Origin: Anaerosporobacter mobilis DSM 15930
Lineage (GTDB): Bacteria > Bacillota > Clostridia > Lachnospirales > Lachnospiraceae
Direction of reading: 5' to 3'
Assembly (NCBI RefSeq): GCF_900142955.1
Contig: NZ_FRCP01000005.1
Location: forward strand, 372,001-436,000
DNA length: 64,000 nucleotides
The position numbers were made by a program, and so were the translations under genes. Below are positions 1 through 8,265 of the stretch, one piece after another; the stretch's first letter is position 1, and the number at the start of each line of letters is the position of its first letter. Under the pieces are notes generated by a model. That model had not been told where the DNA came from. It did no database searches and was given only the letters and a program-made list of their open reading frames with translations.

Positions 1-531
1 TAACTTACACATCTCTCCCGCTTCACTAATCCCCATCTCAATCACCGCAACTTCATGGGTATGATCAATACGGAAGATTGTAAGTGGTAACCCAACTTGA
101 CTGTTCATATTACCAGCAGTCTTAAGAACGTTGTATTTGGTTTCAAGTGCAGCGGATATCATCTCCTTCGTGGTTGTTTTACCAACACTACCTGTAATTC
201 CAATTACCGGAATATCAAATTTGTCACGGTAATAAGCTGCTAAGTCCTGCAATGCTTCCTTCGTATCCTCTACTTGAATAACCGCTTGGTTTTCTTTTAT
301 CCCATATAAATCAATTTTCTTACTTGTAATAACTGCTGTTCCACCAGCTTCTAATACAGACGGAATAAATGTATGGGCATCCACACGTTCACCAACAATT
401 GGAACGAATAAGGTACCTTCTTCCACTTCTTTTGAATTTGTGCTTACTGCATGAATCTGTAACTTGTCATTACCACAAAGTAACTCTCCCTTCGTGGCCT
501 TAACGATTTCTCCTATATTCAGTAATTCCAT
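1..531 (-). CDS. murF: UDP-N-acetylmuramoyl-tripeptide--D-alanyl-D-alanine ligase MurF (3' part off window)
   Basis: The reverse strand encodes the N-terminal part of a Mur ligase; the C-terminal part lies beyond the left edge. It begins MELLNIGEIVKATKGELLCG and has the P-loop GITGSVGKTTTKEMI, then a GNMNSQVGLPLTI stretch typical of MurF rather than MurE. MurF adds D-Ala-D-Ala to UDP-MurNAc-tripeptide in the cytoplasm, using ATP. The ATG start at 531 follows AAAGGAA. It sits downstream of two murE genes in the same orientation, consistent with a murein precursor operon. The family assignment is firm; completeness cannot be judged. Confidence 0.9.
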   Translation of the reverse strand, partial: MELLNIGEIVKATKGELLCGNDKLQIHAVSTNSKEVEEGTLFVPIVGERVDAHTFIPSVLEAGGTAVITSKKIDLYGIKENQAVIQVEDTKEALQDLAAYYRDKFDIPVIGITGSVGKTTTKEMISAALETKYNVLKTAGNMNSQVGLPLTIFRIDHTHEVAVIEMGISEAGEMCKL

Positions 532-640
532 ACGTTATAATTCCTTTCATATCTTTATTAATTAAGCAATCAAAAGCTATTTATAATAGCGGTAAAATGT
601 GTTTTATGCCTTGTGTTACAATTTCACGAATCTGACTATA

Positions 641-2110
641 TTAATAACGATTTCCCGCAAGAATATTCGCTATAATCACTCTCTCATCCATCGGATATTT
701 GACACCTTTGATTTCTTGATAATCTTCATGACCTTTTCCCGCAAGTATAACAAAGTCCCCTTCTGTTGCATTGTCCATACAAAATTGAATTGCTTGCCGG
801 CGATCTGCTATCATAATGCAACTACCTTTTCCTTTTTCGATTCCAATCTTGATATCCCCTATAATATCCATAGGTTCTTCATATCTTGGATTATCCGAAG
901 TGATAACTGTCAGATCTGCCATCTTTGCAGATATCTCACCCATTTCATATCTTCTTAATTTTGAACGATTACCTCCACATCCAAACAAACATACAATACG
1001 TTTCGGTTCATACTCACGAAGCGTAGTTAATAGACTCTTTAAACTTAAAGCATTATGGGCATAATCAATCATAAGAAGATACGACCCCGGCACTTTAACT
1101 ATCTCCATACGACCTTTTACGCTTACATGATTAAGTGCTTCTACAAGTATATTCATAGGTACCGGGAGATGTCTACATAACGCAATAGTGGTTAACGCAT
1201 TATATACATTGAATACACCCGGTATTGGTAGGCAGGCATCAAGATTTACCTTTCCATTCACACGGAATTTTACGCCTAGCATATTTTCATCTTGATATCT
1301 TCTAATATCTGTTGCGTACGAATCCGCTTCCTTTGTCAGACCGTAGGACTCTACTTCACAGGTATGCCCTTCAAGCACTTGCATAACGTACGGATCATCG
1401 CTATTGACAATACCACATCTACATTGTTTGAACAATTTCCCCTTACATCTTATGTATTCTTCCATATCTGCATGTTCTTTCGGACCAATATGGTCTTCTT
1501 CTAGATTGGTAAAGATACCATAATCAAAGAGTATTGTGGCTGTACGCTCTAATTTAAGCCCTTGGGAAGAAACTTCCATTACAGCATACTCGCAGCCATC
1601 ATCTACCATTTGACGGAGATATTTCTGTAATGTATAGGCTTCTGGAGTTGTATTATCCGAAGGTATTCTATCATCACCAATAATCGCTTCAATCGTTCCA
1701 ATTAAGCCAGTTTTTAATCCAGCATATTGAAGAATAGATCGAATCATATAGGTGATTGTCGTCTTTCCCTTCGTACCTGTAACACCAATTGTTGTTAATT
1801 TCCTCGCTGGATATCCAAAATACGCAGCAGACATAGCTGCATATGCGTACTTCGTATCCGTAACACGAATAATGGTAACATTAAACTGCTCCATACCCGT
1901 TATTTCTTCTTCTACAACTATAGCTGCTGCACCTTTTTTGATAACTTCTTCCACAAATATGTGTCCATCGACGGTAGCTCCGTTTATACAAACGAAGGCG
2001 GTGCTCTTTTGTTCTTTTCTCGAATTCATGGATATATCGGTAATATCAATATCTATGCTTCCTTGTACTACAGTGTAAGAAACTTCTTGTAACAAGGTAT
2101 ACAGTTTCAT
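641..2110 (-). CDS. murE: UDP-N-acetylmuramyl-tripeptide synthetase MurE, second copy
   Basis: This 489-residue Mur ligase adds the third stem-peptide residue to UDP-MurNAc-L-Ala-D-Glu. It shows the N-terminal UDP-binding domain, the ATP loop TGTKGKTT (residues 111-118), the central ligase motifs around EVSSQGL and TNLEEDHIGPKEH, and a C-terminal domain with DNPR at 406-409 and GKGHEDYQEIKG. DNPR is the motif of meso-diaminopimelate-specific MurE; lysine enzymes differ there. The start at 2110 is chosen over an upstream in-frame ATG at 2137 because GGGAG precedes it at normal spacing and MKLYTLL matches the paralogue's MQLRKLL. It lies 45 bases after the first murE, so the two are probably co-transcribed. 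Which copy serves bulk wall synthesis is not visible. Confidence 0.9.
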   Translation of the reverse strand: MKLYTLLQEVSYTVVQGSIDIDITDISMNSRKEQKSTAFVCINGATVDGHIFVEEVIKKGAAAIVVEEEITGMEQFNVTIIRVTDTKYAYAAMSAAYFGYPARKLTTIGVTGTKGKTTITYMIRSILQYAGLKTGLIGTIEAIIGDDRIPSDNTTPEAYTLQKYLRQMVDDGCEYAVMEVSSQGLKLERTATILFDYGIFTNLEEDHIGPKEHADMEEYIRCKGKLFKQCRCGIVNSDDPYVMQVLEGHTCEVESYGLTKEADSYATDIRRYQDENMLGVKFRVNGKVNLDACLPIPGVFNVYNALTTIALCRHLPVPMNILVEALNHVSVKGRMEIVKVPGSYLLMIDYAHNALSLKSLLTTLREYEPKRIVCLFGCGGNRSKLRRYEMGEISAKMADLTVITSDNPRYEEPMDIIGDIKIGIEKGKGSCIMIADRRQAIQFCMDNATEGDFVILAGKGHEDYQEIKGVKYPMDERVIIANILAGNRY

Positions 2111-2155
2111 GTATTCACTCCCATTAATAAAATCCACTTTATTACTAGTATATAA

Positions 2156-3628
2156 CTATTTCAACGCAAATGTTCTGTTATTTGCATATTCCTCAATTAC
2201 TTCACGCTCATTGTAATAATGTTTTACCCCTTTAATTTCTTGATATTCCTCATGGCCTTTACCAATAAGGATAATGATATCTCCAGTCCTTGCATGGTCG
2301 AGCGCATAGTGAATCGCTTCAGTACGATCTTCGATTTCCATATAATTACCACCGCTTCTAGCAAGTCCGACTTTAATATCATCATTGATATCCGAAACTT
2401 CTTCATCTCTAGGATTATCACATGTTAAAATTGACAAATCTGCCATCTTACCACATAGTTCACCCATATCATAACGACGTAATTTGGAACGATTACCACC
2501 GCAACCATATACACAAATTATTCTCTTTGGATTATATTCAGAAACTGTCGTTAATAGACTCTCAACACTTACTGCATTATGAGCATAGTCAATCATAACA
2601 ATAAATTCATCCGATACTTTAACGATTTCAGCGCGGCCTCGAACCGTAATATTCGAAAGAGCATCTAACATAACTTCTTTTGATAAGCCAATATTAATCC
2701 CTACTAATAACGCTACCATCGAATTATACGAGCTAAATCTTCCTGGTATATTGGTCTTAACATGCGCATTTAACTTGCCTTCAACATCAAAGGAAATCCC
2801 AAGATGTCCATGCATCATTAAGAAATCGATATTCGATGCACGTAAATCCGCACCTTCACTAAAACCGAAGGTTTGCACTTCACACGTATGTCCTTCAAGC
2901 ACACCCACATAATAATCATCATCTTTGTTTATGATTCCAACCTTACATTGTTTGAATAGTAAACTCTTACAATATAAGTATTCTTCCATATCTGCGTGCT
3001 CTGTAGGTCCGATATGATCTGCCGAAAAGTTTGTGAATACACCGTAATCAAATTCTATTCCAGCAACACGGTCCATCTTCAATCCTTGAGAAGATACCTC
3101 CATAACTACATACTCACACCCCGCCTCAACCATCTCATTAAATAAAGAGTGTAATTCATATGATTCCGGGGTTGTATTTTCGGTCTTTACTTTTGCTCCA
3201 TTAATTACCGCACCAATCGTTCCTATAACTCCAACCTTCTTGCCTGCTTCTTCTAGCATCTTCTGAATCATGTAAGTTGTAGTAGTCTTACCTTTGGTCC
3301 CTGTTAAACCGATTGTTATCATCTTCTTAGCAGGATAATCAAAAAGTGACGCTGACATAAGTGCTAATGCTTTTCTTGTACTCTCTACTTGAATAACCGT
3401 TACATTGCCTTCAACTTCTATCATCTTTTGGACAACAATAACACTAGCTCCTTTTGCAACTGCATCCGGAATAAATCTGTGCGCATCAACAGCCGTCCCA
3501 CTAATACAAAGAAAAGCCACATCTTTTTTAACTTTTCTTGAATCATAGATAACATCTGTGACTGACAGGTCTAATTTACCTTTTAATACTTTATAATCAA
3601 CTTGTTCTAGTAATTTACGTAATTGCAT
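2156..3628 (-). CDS. murE: UDP-N-acetylmuramyl-tripeptide synthetase MurE, first copy
   Basis: A 490-residue MurE with the same architecture as its neighbour: P-loop TGTKGKTTTTYMI, EVSSQGLKMDR, TNFSADHIGPTEH, DNPR at 404-407 and GKGHEEYQEIKG. The DNPR motif indicates meso-diaminopimelate as substrate, which fits the dapF gene just upstream. The ATG at 3628 follows GGGATG; an in-frame ATG at 3664 would add residues that do not match the paralogue. Both copies are full length with intact motifs, so neither looks like a pseudogene. The tandem arrangement suggests gene duplication followed by divergence; a changed acceptor or growth-phase role for one copy is possible but unproven. Confidence 0.9.
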   Translation of the reverse strand: MQLRKLLEQVDYKVLKGKLDLSVTDVIYDSRKVKKDVAFLCISGTAVDAHRFIPDAVAKGASVIVVQKMIEVEGNVTVIQVESTRKALALMSASLFDYPAKKMITIGLTGTKGKTTTTYMIQKMLEEAGKKVGVIGTIGAVINGAKVKTENTTPESYELHSLFNEMVEAGCEYVVMEVSSQGLKMDRVAGIEFDYGVFTNFSADHIGPTEHADMEEYLYCKSLLFKQCKVGIINKDDDYYVGVLEGHTCEVQTFGFSEGADLRASNIDFLMMHGHLGISFDVEGKLNAHVKTNIPGRFSSYNSMVALLVGINIGLSKEVMLDALSNITVRGRAEIVKVSDEFIVMIDYAHNAVSVESLLTTVSEYNPKRIICVYGCGGNRSKLRRYDMGELCGKMADLSILTCDNPRDEEVSDINDDIKVGLARSGGNYMEIEDRTEAIHYALDHARTGDIIILIGKGHEEYQEIKGVKHYYNEREVIEEYANNRTFALK

Positions 3629-3762
3629 TTTACATCCCATGCATAGTGTATCGGCCTCTCTCAAGTTCCTTTACACTTCCACCCATCGTAATATAATTAA
3701 GTGGATTACATGGCTCCTTTCCTAGATTTATTATTCAATGAGTCATTACTATTACGCACAAA

Positions 3763-3812
3763 TATCCCCTCTTCTTCTCCATGCAACTCCATCATATCAA
3801 AGAATAGGGGAT
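3763..3812 (-). terminator. Probable terminator after dapF
   Basis: An inverted repeat of about 14 bases (TATCCCCTATTCTT on the minus strand, one mismatch) flanks a 22-base loop directly after the dapF stop codon. The minus-strand T-run after the stem is short (TTTGTG), so termination may be partial and allow read-through into murE. Confidence 0.5.
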
Positions 3813-3822
3813 AACGTTATCA

Positions 3823-4686
3823 TTATTCTTCCTTAACTATGTGTCCGACTTCAATATCGGATTCAAACATCGTATGAGATGGTCCAGTCATGAAAACATG
3901 ATTTGTCTCTTCATCCCATTCTACTGCTAATGGACCACCAATTTGTTCAACAGTTACTTTGCGGTCACATCTTCCTGTTAATACAGCCGCTACTACAGCT
4001 GTACAGCAGCCCGTTCCACAACCAATGGTTTCACCAGTTCCTCTTTCCCATTCACGCATCTTAATATAGTCTCTACTAATTACTTGGGCAAAAGTTACAT
4101 TTGTCTTATTAGGGAATAATTCTGTATTATATTCAAAAGCTTTTCCATAACCATGCACATCAAAAGATGCTACATCATCTATAAACTGTACACAGTGAGG
4201 ATTCCCCCAAGACACTGCTGTTGTATGGAACTGTCTATCAAGGACAGTTACTGGTTGCTCTATGAATTCTTCTAACTCGCTATTCACAGGAATTACTTTC
4301 GTACTGAGTCTTGGCTCTCCAATATCAGCCTTGATATTCACTGCTACTCCATTTTCAATAAATAGTTGCAACTTCTGAATCCCACCAAGAGTTTCAATCG
4401 TTAGGGACTCTTTATCCGTAAATCTATGATCATATACATATTTGCCAACACTTCGAAGAGCATTACCGCACATTTCACCCTCTGTTCCATCCGGATTAAA
4501 CATACGCATTCTAAAATCTGCCACCTCAGAAGGGCAAATCAAAACCATACCATCTGAACCAATAGCAAAATGTCTATCACTTACGTATCTCGCAAGTTCT
4601 GGTAAATTATTCACCTTTTGATTAATGGCATCAATATATACATAATCATTACCATACGCTTGCATCTTCGTAAAACGAATTCTCAT
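3823..4686 (-). CDS. dapF: Diaminopimelate epimerase DapF
   Basis: This 287-residue enzyme converts LL-diaminopimelate to the meso form in the lysine/DAP pathway and supplies the substrate of the downstream MurE copies. The two catalytic cysteines are visible: C73 in EMCGNALRS and C223 in GETIGCGTGCC. FTKMQAYGNDYVYID is the usual DapF N-terminus, and the length is normal for the family. The ATG start follows GGGG at short spacing. A weak hairpin separates it from murE, so the genes may be partly co-transcribed. The assignment is secure. Confidence 0.95.
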   Translation of the reverse strand: MRIRFTKMQAYGNDYVYIDAINQKVNNLPELARYVSDRHFAIGSDGMVLICPSEVADFRMRMFNPDGTEGEMCGNALRSVGKYVYDHRFTDKESLTIETLGGIQKLQLFIENGVAVNIKADIGEPRLSTKVIPVNSELEEFIEQPVTVLDRQFHTTAVSWGNPHCVQFIDDVASFDVHGYGKAFEYNTELFPNKTNVTFAQVISRDYIKMREWERGTGETIGCGTGCCTAVVAAVLTGRCDRKVTVEQIGGPLAVEWDEETNHVFMTGPSHTMFESDIEVGHIVKEE

Positions 4687-5055
4687 CTTAACCCCATGCC
4701 TATCACAAACGTTCTTGTGATGCTGCTCTTATAATAGGTTGAAAGAAAGCAATGCATGGCCCCTTTCATAATATTTAAAATCTTTCAACCCTGCTCCCCG
4801 TATCTTGTAAACCCTTACAAACACTACGGTAATGAAGCACGAAAATTATTTTTGATTTATTGCTCTTAGCCTGTTGAATCTTAGTTATTTAATCTATCTA
4901 CAATACTACATAAATAAATGAGCGTGAGCAGTCTATTGTTCTCACCTAGACCTGTGCAATTCTACACAGATCCTATCTATTATTTCTTTAACTACGTAAT
5001 CACTTCATAATTTAACCAAAACAGCGCAATGCAAAACTCACCACAACTTAGACCC
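4687..5055. other. Gene-free stretch upstream of dapF
   Basis: No convincing coding sequence was found. It holds a perfect 10-base inverted repeat (GGTTGAAAGA at 4737-4746 with its complement at 4781-4790, 34-base loop) in the dapF leader, and a small stem GTGAG/CTCAC near 4923-4944. No lysine riboswitch core was recognised by eye. Confidence 0.4.
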
Positions 5056-5140
5056 ACACCTGAAAACTTGATGGGGTGCTAAGAAACGATAGCATAATAA
5101 CTATAGTGTTTCGTGTATCCCATCAAGTTTTCAAGTGTGT
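5056..5140. repeat. Long palindromic element
   Basis: The two arms of about 20 bases, ACACCTGAAAACTTGATGGG at 5056-5075 and its near-complement at 5119-5138, differ at one position. They enclose about 43 bases that can partly pair again (AGAAACGATAG against CTATAGTGTTTCG). The element lies just after the stop codon of the PLP enzyme gene and could act as a bidirectional terminator. Its long arms and lack of a clear T-run make it look more like a small dispersed palindrome. Confidence 0.6.
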
Positions 5141-5169
5141 TTAATAACTGTCGAGTTTCGCTTCACTAT

Positions 5170-6351
5170 CTAGCTGTTTAATGCTTGATCAAGATCTTTG
5201 ATAATGTCATCAACATGCTCAAGACCAACTGATAAACGTAAGAAGGTTTCTGTAATACCAAGTTTCTGTCTTGTCTCTTCAGTTAAGGATTCATGGGTTT
5301 GTGTACGTGGGTAAGTAATTAAAGTCTCTGTTCCACCTAAACTCTCTGCAAACATAATCATATCTAATTTTGATAATAACTTCTCTACAGTTTCCAAACT
5401 ATCTACATTAAAGGAAATCATACCACCAAATCCTGACGTCTGTTTCTTAGTCACATCATAGTTAATATGATCTTCAAAACCTACATAATATACCTTTGTT
5501 ACTTTCGGTTGTGTTCTTAACCAATTAGCAACCTTCATTGCATTCTCGTTATGACGATCCATACGAAGTGGTAGTGTTTTCAAACCACGAATTAATAACC
5601 AACTATCAAATGGAGCAAGCATATTACCTTGTGTCTTAATTTGGCCACGGATAAACTCTGCCATCTCCGGTGTCTTAACAACAACGATACCAGCAAGAGC
5701 ATCATTATGACCACCAATAAACTTAGTACCACTATGAACTACTATATCTGCACCAAGTGTTAATGGTTTCTGGAAATATGGTGATAGGAAGGTATTATCA
5801 ACTACGGTAATAGCACCAACAGTTTTCGCAATCTTTGAAATTTCTTCAATATCTGCCACTTTCATCATTGGATTGGTTGGTGTCTCAATAAAGATAATCT
5901 TTGTTTTCTCAGTAACTGCTGCTCTAACATCTTCTACGTTTGACATATCAACGTATTTGAAATCAGCTCCATATCTACGGTAAATATCCTCACCGATACG
6001 ATACGTCCCACCATAGATATCATCTGTTAATAAAACTTCATCACCTTCATTCAAGTTCATGAAAACAGCCATATTCGCTGCTTGTCCACTTGTGAAAGCA
6101 AAGCCTTCAAATCCTTCTTCTAAGATGGCCATCGTTCTTTCTAATTCTTGTCTTGTTGGATTTTGAAGACGAGAATAATCAAAACCTGTTGATTGTCCTA
6201 ATCCTTTATGACGGAATGTTGATGTTTGATATATTGGAAAGCTTACAGCACCTGTAATAGGATCATTACCTAATGCACCATGAACAGCTCTAGATTCGAA
6301 ATGTAAATCTTCTTTTCTACTAAAATCGTTATAATTACTGAAATTTTTCAT
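5170..6351 (-). CDS. Cys/Met metabolism PLP-dependent enzyme (cystathionine gamma-synthase/lyase family)
   Basis: A 393-residue fold-type I PLP enzyme acting on cystathionine or homocysteine precursors in the cytoplasm. Visible motifs are the N-terminal PIYQTSTF, YSRLQNPTR, the cofactor-binding FTSGQAANMAV, DNTFLSPYFQKPL, and the PLP lysine K210 in HSGTKFIGGHND. Conserved residues do not separate cystathionine gamma-synthase, gamma-lyase, beta-lyase or O-acetylhomoserine sulfhydrylase, so only the family is called. The ATG at 6351 is preferred over the in-frame GTG at 6360 because AAAGAGG sits at better distance. It has its own near-perfect promoter (6488-6516) followed at once by a hairpin. 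Confidence 0.85.
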   Translation of the reverse strand: MKNFSNYNDFSRKEDLHFESRAVHGALGNDPITGAVSFPIYQTSTFRHKGLGQSTGFDYSRLQNPTRQELERTMAILEEGFEGFAFTSGQAANMAVFMNLNEGDEVLLTDDIYGGTYRIGEDIYRRYGADFKYVDMSNVEDVRAAVTEKTKIIFIETPTNPMMKVADIEEISKIAKTVGAITVVDNTFLSPYFQKPLTLGADIVVHSGTKFIGGHNDALAGIVVVKTPEMAEFIRGQIKTQGNMLAPFDSWLLIRGLKTLPLRMDRHNENAMKVANWLRTQPKVTKVYYVGFEDHINYDVTKKQTSGFGGMISFNVDSLETVEKLLSKLDMIMFAESLGGTETLITYPRTQTHESLTEETRQKLGITETFLRLSVGLEHVDDIIKDLDQALNS

Positions 6352-6438
6352 TTTATACACACCTCTTTACTTTCTGTGATTCCCACAAATGTCTCTAATG
6401 AGTGAGTGCGATTTCTTAATGAATCGCTTGTATCAAAA

Positions 6439-6472
6439 AAGTCATAAAAGAATTCTCATTCTCTTATGACTT
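6439..6472 (-). terminator. Hairpin plus T-run just downstream of a promoter
   Basis: On the minus strand the stem AAGTCATAA-GAAT/ATTC-TTATGACTT is followed by a TTTTTT run. This is intrinsic-terminator geometry. It could end the ABC-F transcript, but it also begins only a few bases after the predicted start site of the 6488-6516 promoter, so it may attenuate the PLP enzyme gene or cap its mRNA. Confidence 0.65.
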
Positions 6473-6487
6473 ATTCTTTATTGTTAA

Positions 6488-6516
6488 ATTATAATCCACG
6501 TATCATACCATGTCAA
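6488..6516 (-). promoter_or_regulatory. Consensus sigma-A promoter for the PLP enzyme gene
   Basis: The minus strand carries TTGACA (6511-6516), a 17-base spacer and TATAAT (6488-6493), identical to the housekeeping consensus. It lies about 130 bases upstream of the PLP enzyme start codon and after the ABC-F stop codon. Confidence 0.85.
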
Positions 6517-6558
6517 CTTTTTGTTAACATTCGATAATTCACATCAAAATTATAGTAC

Positions 6559-8112
6559 TTAGATCCTCGTAGACCAATTAGAGCAATCAATTACTTTTGT
6601 TGCAAAGTCTTCATAGAATTCAGGCTCATGGCAAATCAAAAGAATACTTCCTTTGTAAGCTTTTAACGCTCTCTTTAATTCGTCTTTTGCCTCTACATCA
6701 AGATGATTAGTAGGCTCATCTAGTAATAAAATATTAGTTTCTACATTAATTAACTTACACAGACGAACTTTCGCTTGCTCACCACCACTAAGTACACGAA
6801 CTTGACTCTCAATATGTTTCGTAGTCAAACCACATTTGGCAAGTGCCGAACGCACTTCGTATTGCGTATAGGACGGGAACTCTTTCCAGATTTCTTCGAT
6901 ACAGGTATTGTTCTTAGCACCAGTCATCTCTTGTTCAAAGTAGCCTTTGTATAAGTAATCCCCTAGTGTAACTTTACCTTCAAGAGGAGGAATAATTCCT
7001 AAGATGCTCTTTAATAAAGTTGACTTACCAATACCATTTGCACCAGTAAGAACTAGTTTCTCACCACGTTCCATTGAGAAGGTAATTGGTTTTGATAATG
7101 GTTCTTCATATCCAATTACAAGGTGTTCTGTTTGGAAAATATAACGGCTAGCAGCACGAGCTTCTTTGAAGTTAAACTCTGGTTTTGGTTTCTCTTTTGC
7201 AAGTTCAATTACATCCATCTTGTCTAACTTCTTCTGCCTTGACATCGCCATGTTTCTAGTAGAAACTCTGGCTTTGTTTCTAGCTACGAAATCTTGTAAC
7301 TCATTGATTTCTTGTTGTTGTCTCTTATAAGCTGCCTCTAATTGTGCTTTCTTCACTTCATATACTTCTAAGAATTTATCGTAATCACCCACATAACGAT
7401 TTAACTCCGCGTTCTCCACGTGATAGATAATATTAACCACACTATTAAGAAACGGGATATCATGGGAAATCAATATGAATGCATTCTCGTATTCTTGTAA
7501 GTAACGTTTTAACCATTCGATATGAACAACATCTAAGTAGTTCGTAGGCTCGTCTAGAAGAAGAATATCAGGTTTCTCTAGTAATAATTTCGCAAGCAGA
7601 ATCTTCGTTCTTTGACCACCGCTTAAGTCTGTAACATCTTTATCAAGTCCAATTGCATCTAAACCTAATGCTCTTGAAATCTCATCAACCTTAGAATCAA
7701 TGATATAAAAATCATGGGAATCTAAAGTATCTTGAATGACACCAAACTCTTCCATCAAAGCAGCAAGTTCATCATCGTCTGCTTCTGCCATCTTGTTACA
7801 CAAATCATTCATCTTTGCTTCTAAATCAAAAAGAAACGCAAATGCTGATTTAAGTACGTCACGTATTGTCATTCCTTTTGTAAGTACTGCATGCTGGTCT
7901 AGATAACCTACACGTACATTCTTAGACCATTCTACATTCCCTTCATCTGGCATTAATTTACCAGTAACTATATTCATAAAGGTAGACTTACCCTCACCAT
8001 TTGCACCTACTAGTCCAATATGCTCTCCTTTAAGTAAACGGAATGACACATTATTAAAGATAGCACGATCTCCAAAGCCATGGTTGAGATTCGTTACATT
8101 TAATATACTCAT
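6559..8112 (-). CDS. ABC-F family ATPase (YkpA/YbiT-like)
   Basis: A 517-residue soluble protein with two ATP-binding cassettes and no membrane segments. The first cassette has GANGEGKST and LSGGQRTK with LLLDEPTNYLDV; the second has GANGIGKST and LSGGEQAK with LLLDEPTNHLDV. A charged linker of about 80 residues between them (AAYKRQQQEINELQDF...) is the P-site tRNA interaction motif region of ABC-F factors. Such proteins act on ribosomes as translation factors or antibiotic protection factors; the substrate here cannot be told. The ATG follows AAGGAG at slightly long spacing. The preceding leader (8113-8190) can form alternative stems, which is common for regulated ABC-F genes but not proven here. 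Confidence 0.88.
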   Translation of the reverse strand: MSILNVTNLNHGFGDRAIFNNVSFRLLKGEHIGLVGANGEGKSTFMNIVTGKLMPDEGNVEWSKNVRVGYLDQHAVLTKGMTIRDVLKSAFAFLFDLEAKMNDLCNKMAEADDDELAALMEEFGVIQDTLDSHDFYIIDSKVDEISRALGLDAIGLDKDVTDLSGGQRTKILLAKLLLEKPDILLLDEPTNYLDVVHIEWLKRYLQEYENAFILISHDIPFLNSVVNIIYHVENAELNRYVGDYDKFLEVYEVKKAQLEAAYKRQQQEINELQDFVARNKARVSTRNMAMSRQKKLDKMDVIELAKEKPKPEFNFKEARAASRYIFQTEHLVIGYEEPLSKPITFSMERGEKLVLTGANGIGKSTLLKSILGIIPPLEGKVTLGDYLYKGYFEQEMTGAKNNTCIEEIWKEFPSYTQYEVRSALAKCGLTTKHIESQVRVLSGGEQAKVRLCKLINVETNILLLDEPTNHLDVEAKDELKRALKAYKGSILLICHEPEFYEDFATKVIDCSNWSTRI

Positions 8113-8190
8113 TATACAATATACTCCTTGTCAACTAAGATTGTTGCATGACGGATTATTACATGACCTCGCAGCAACCTAAATTAATTA

Positions 8191-8212
8191 AGGTCGACAG
8201 TACCGTCGACCT
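8191..8212 (-). terminator. Hairpin between permease gene and ABC-F gene
   Basis: A perfect 8-base stem AGGTCGAC/GTCGACCT with a 6-base loop lies between the ABC-2 permease stop codon and the ABC-F gene. The following minus-strand sequence (TAATTAATTT) is only moderately T-rich, so terminator function is likely but not certain. Confidence 0.5.
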
Positions 8213-8265
8213 ACTTATTAGTCAATGTATATTATATCGAAAAAATTCATAAAATCAAGTATTAA

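Noticed and set aside
599..2078. Plus-strand open frames opposite the murE genes
   Set aside because: They are mirror frames of well-conserved Mur ligases, lack ribosome sites and have no recognisable product.
4687..5169. Lysine riboswitch upstream of dapF
   Set aside because: Small inverted repeats are present, but the characteristic multi-helix core and conserved loops were not found.
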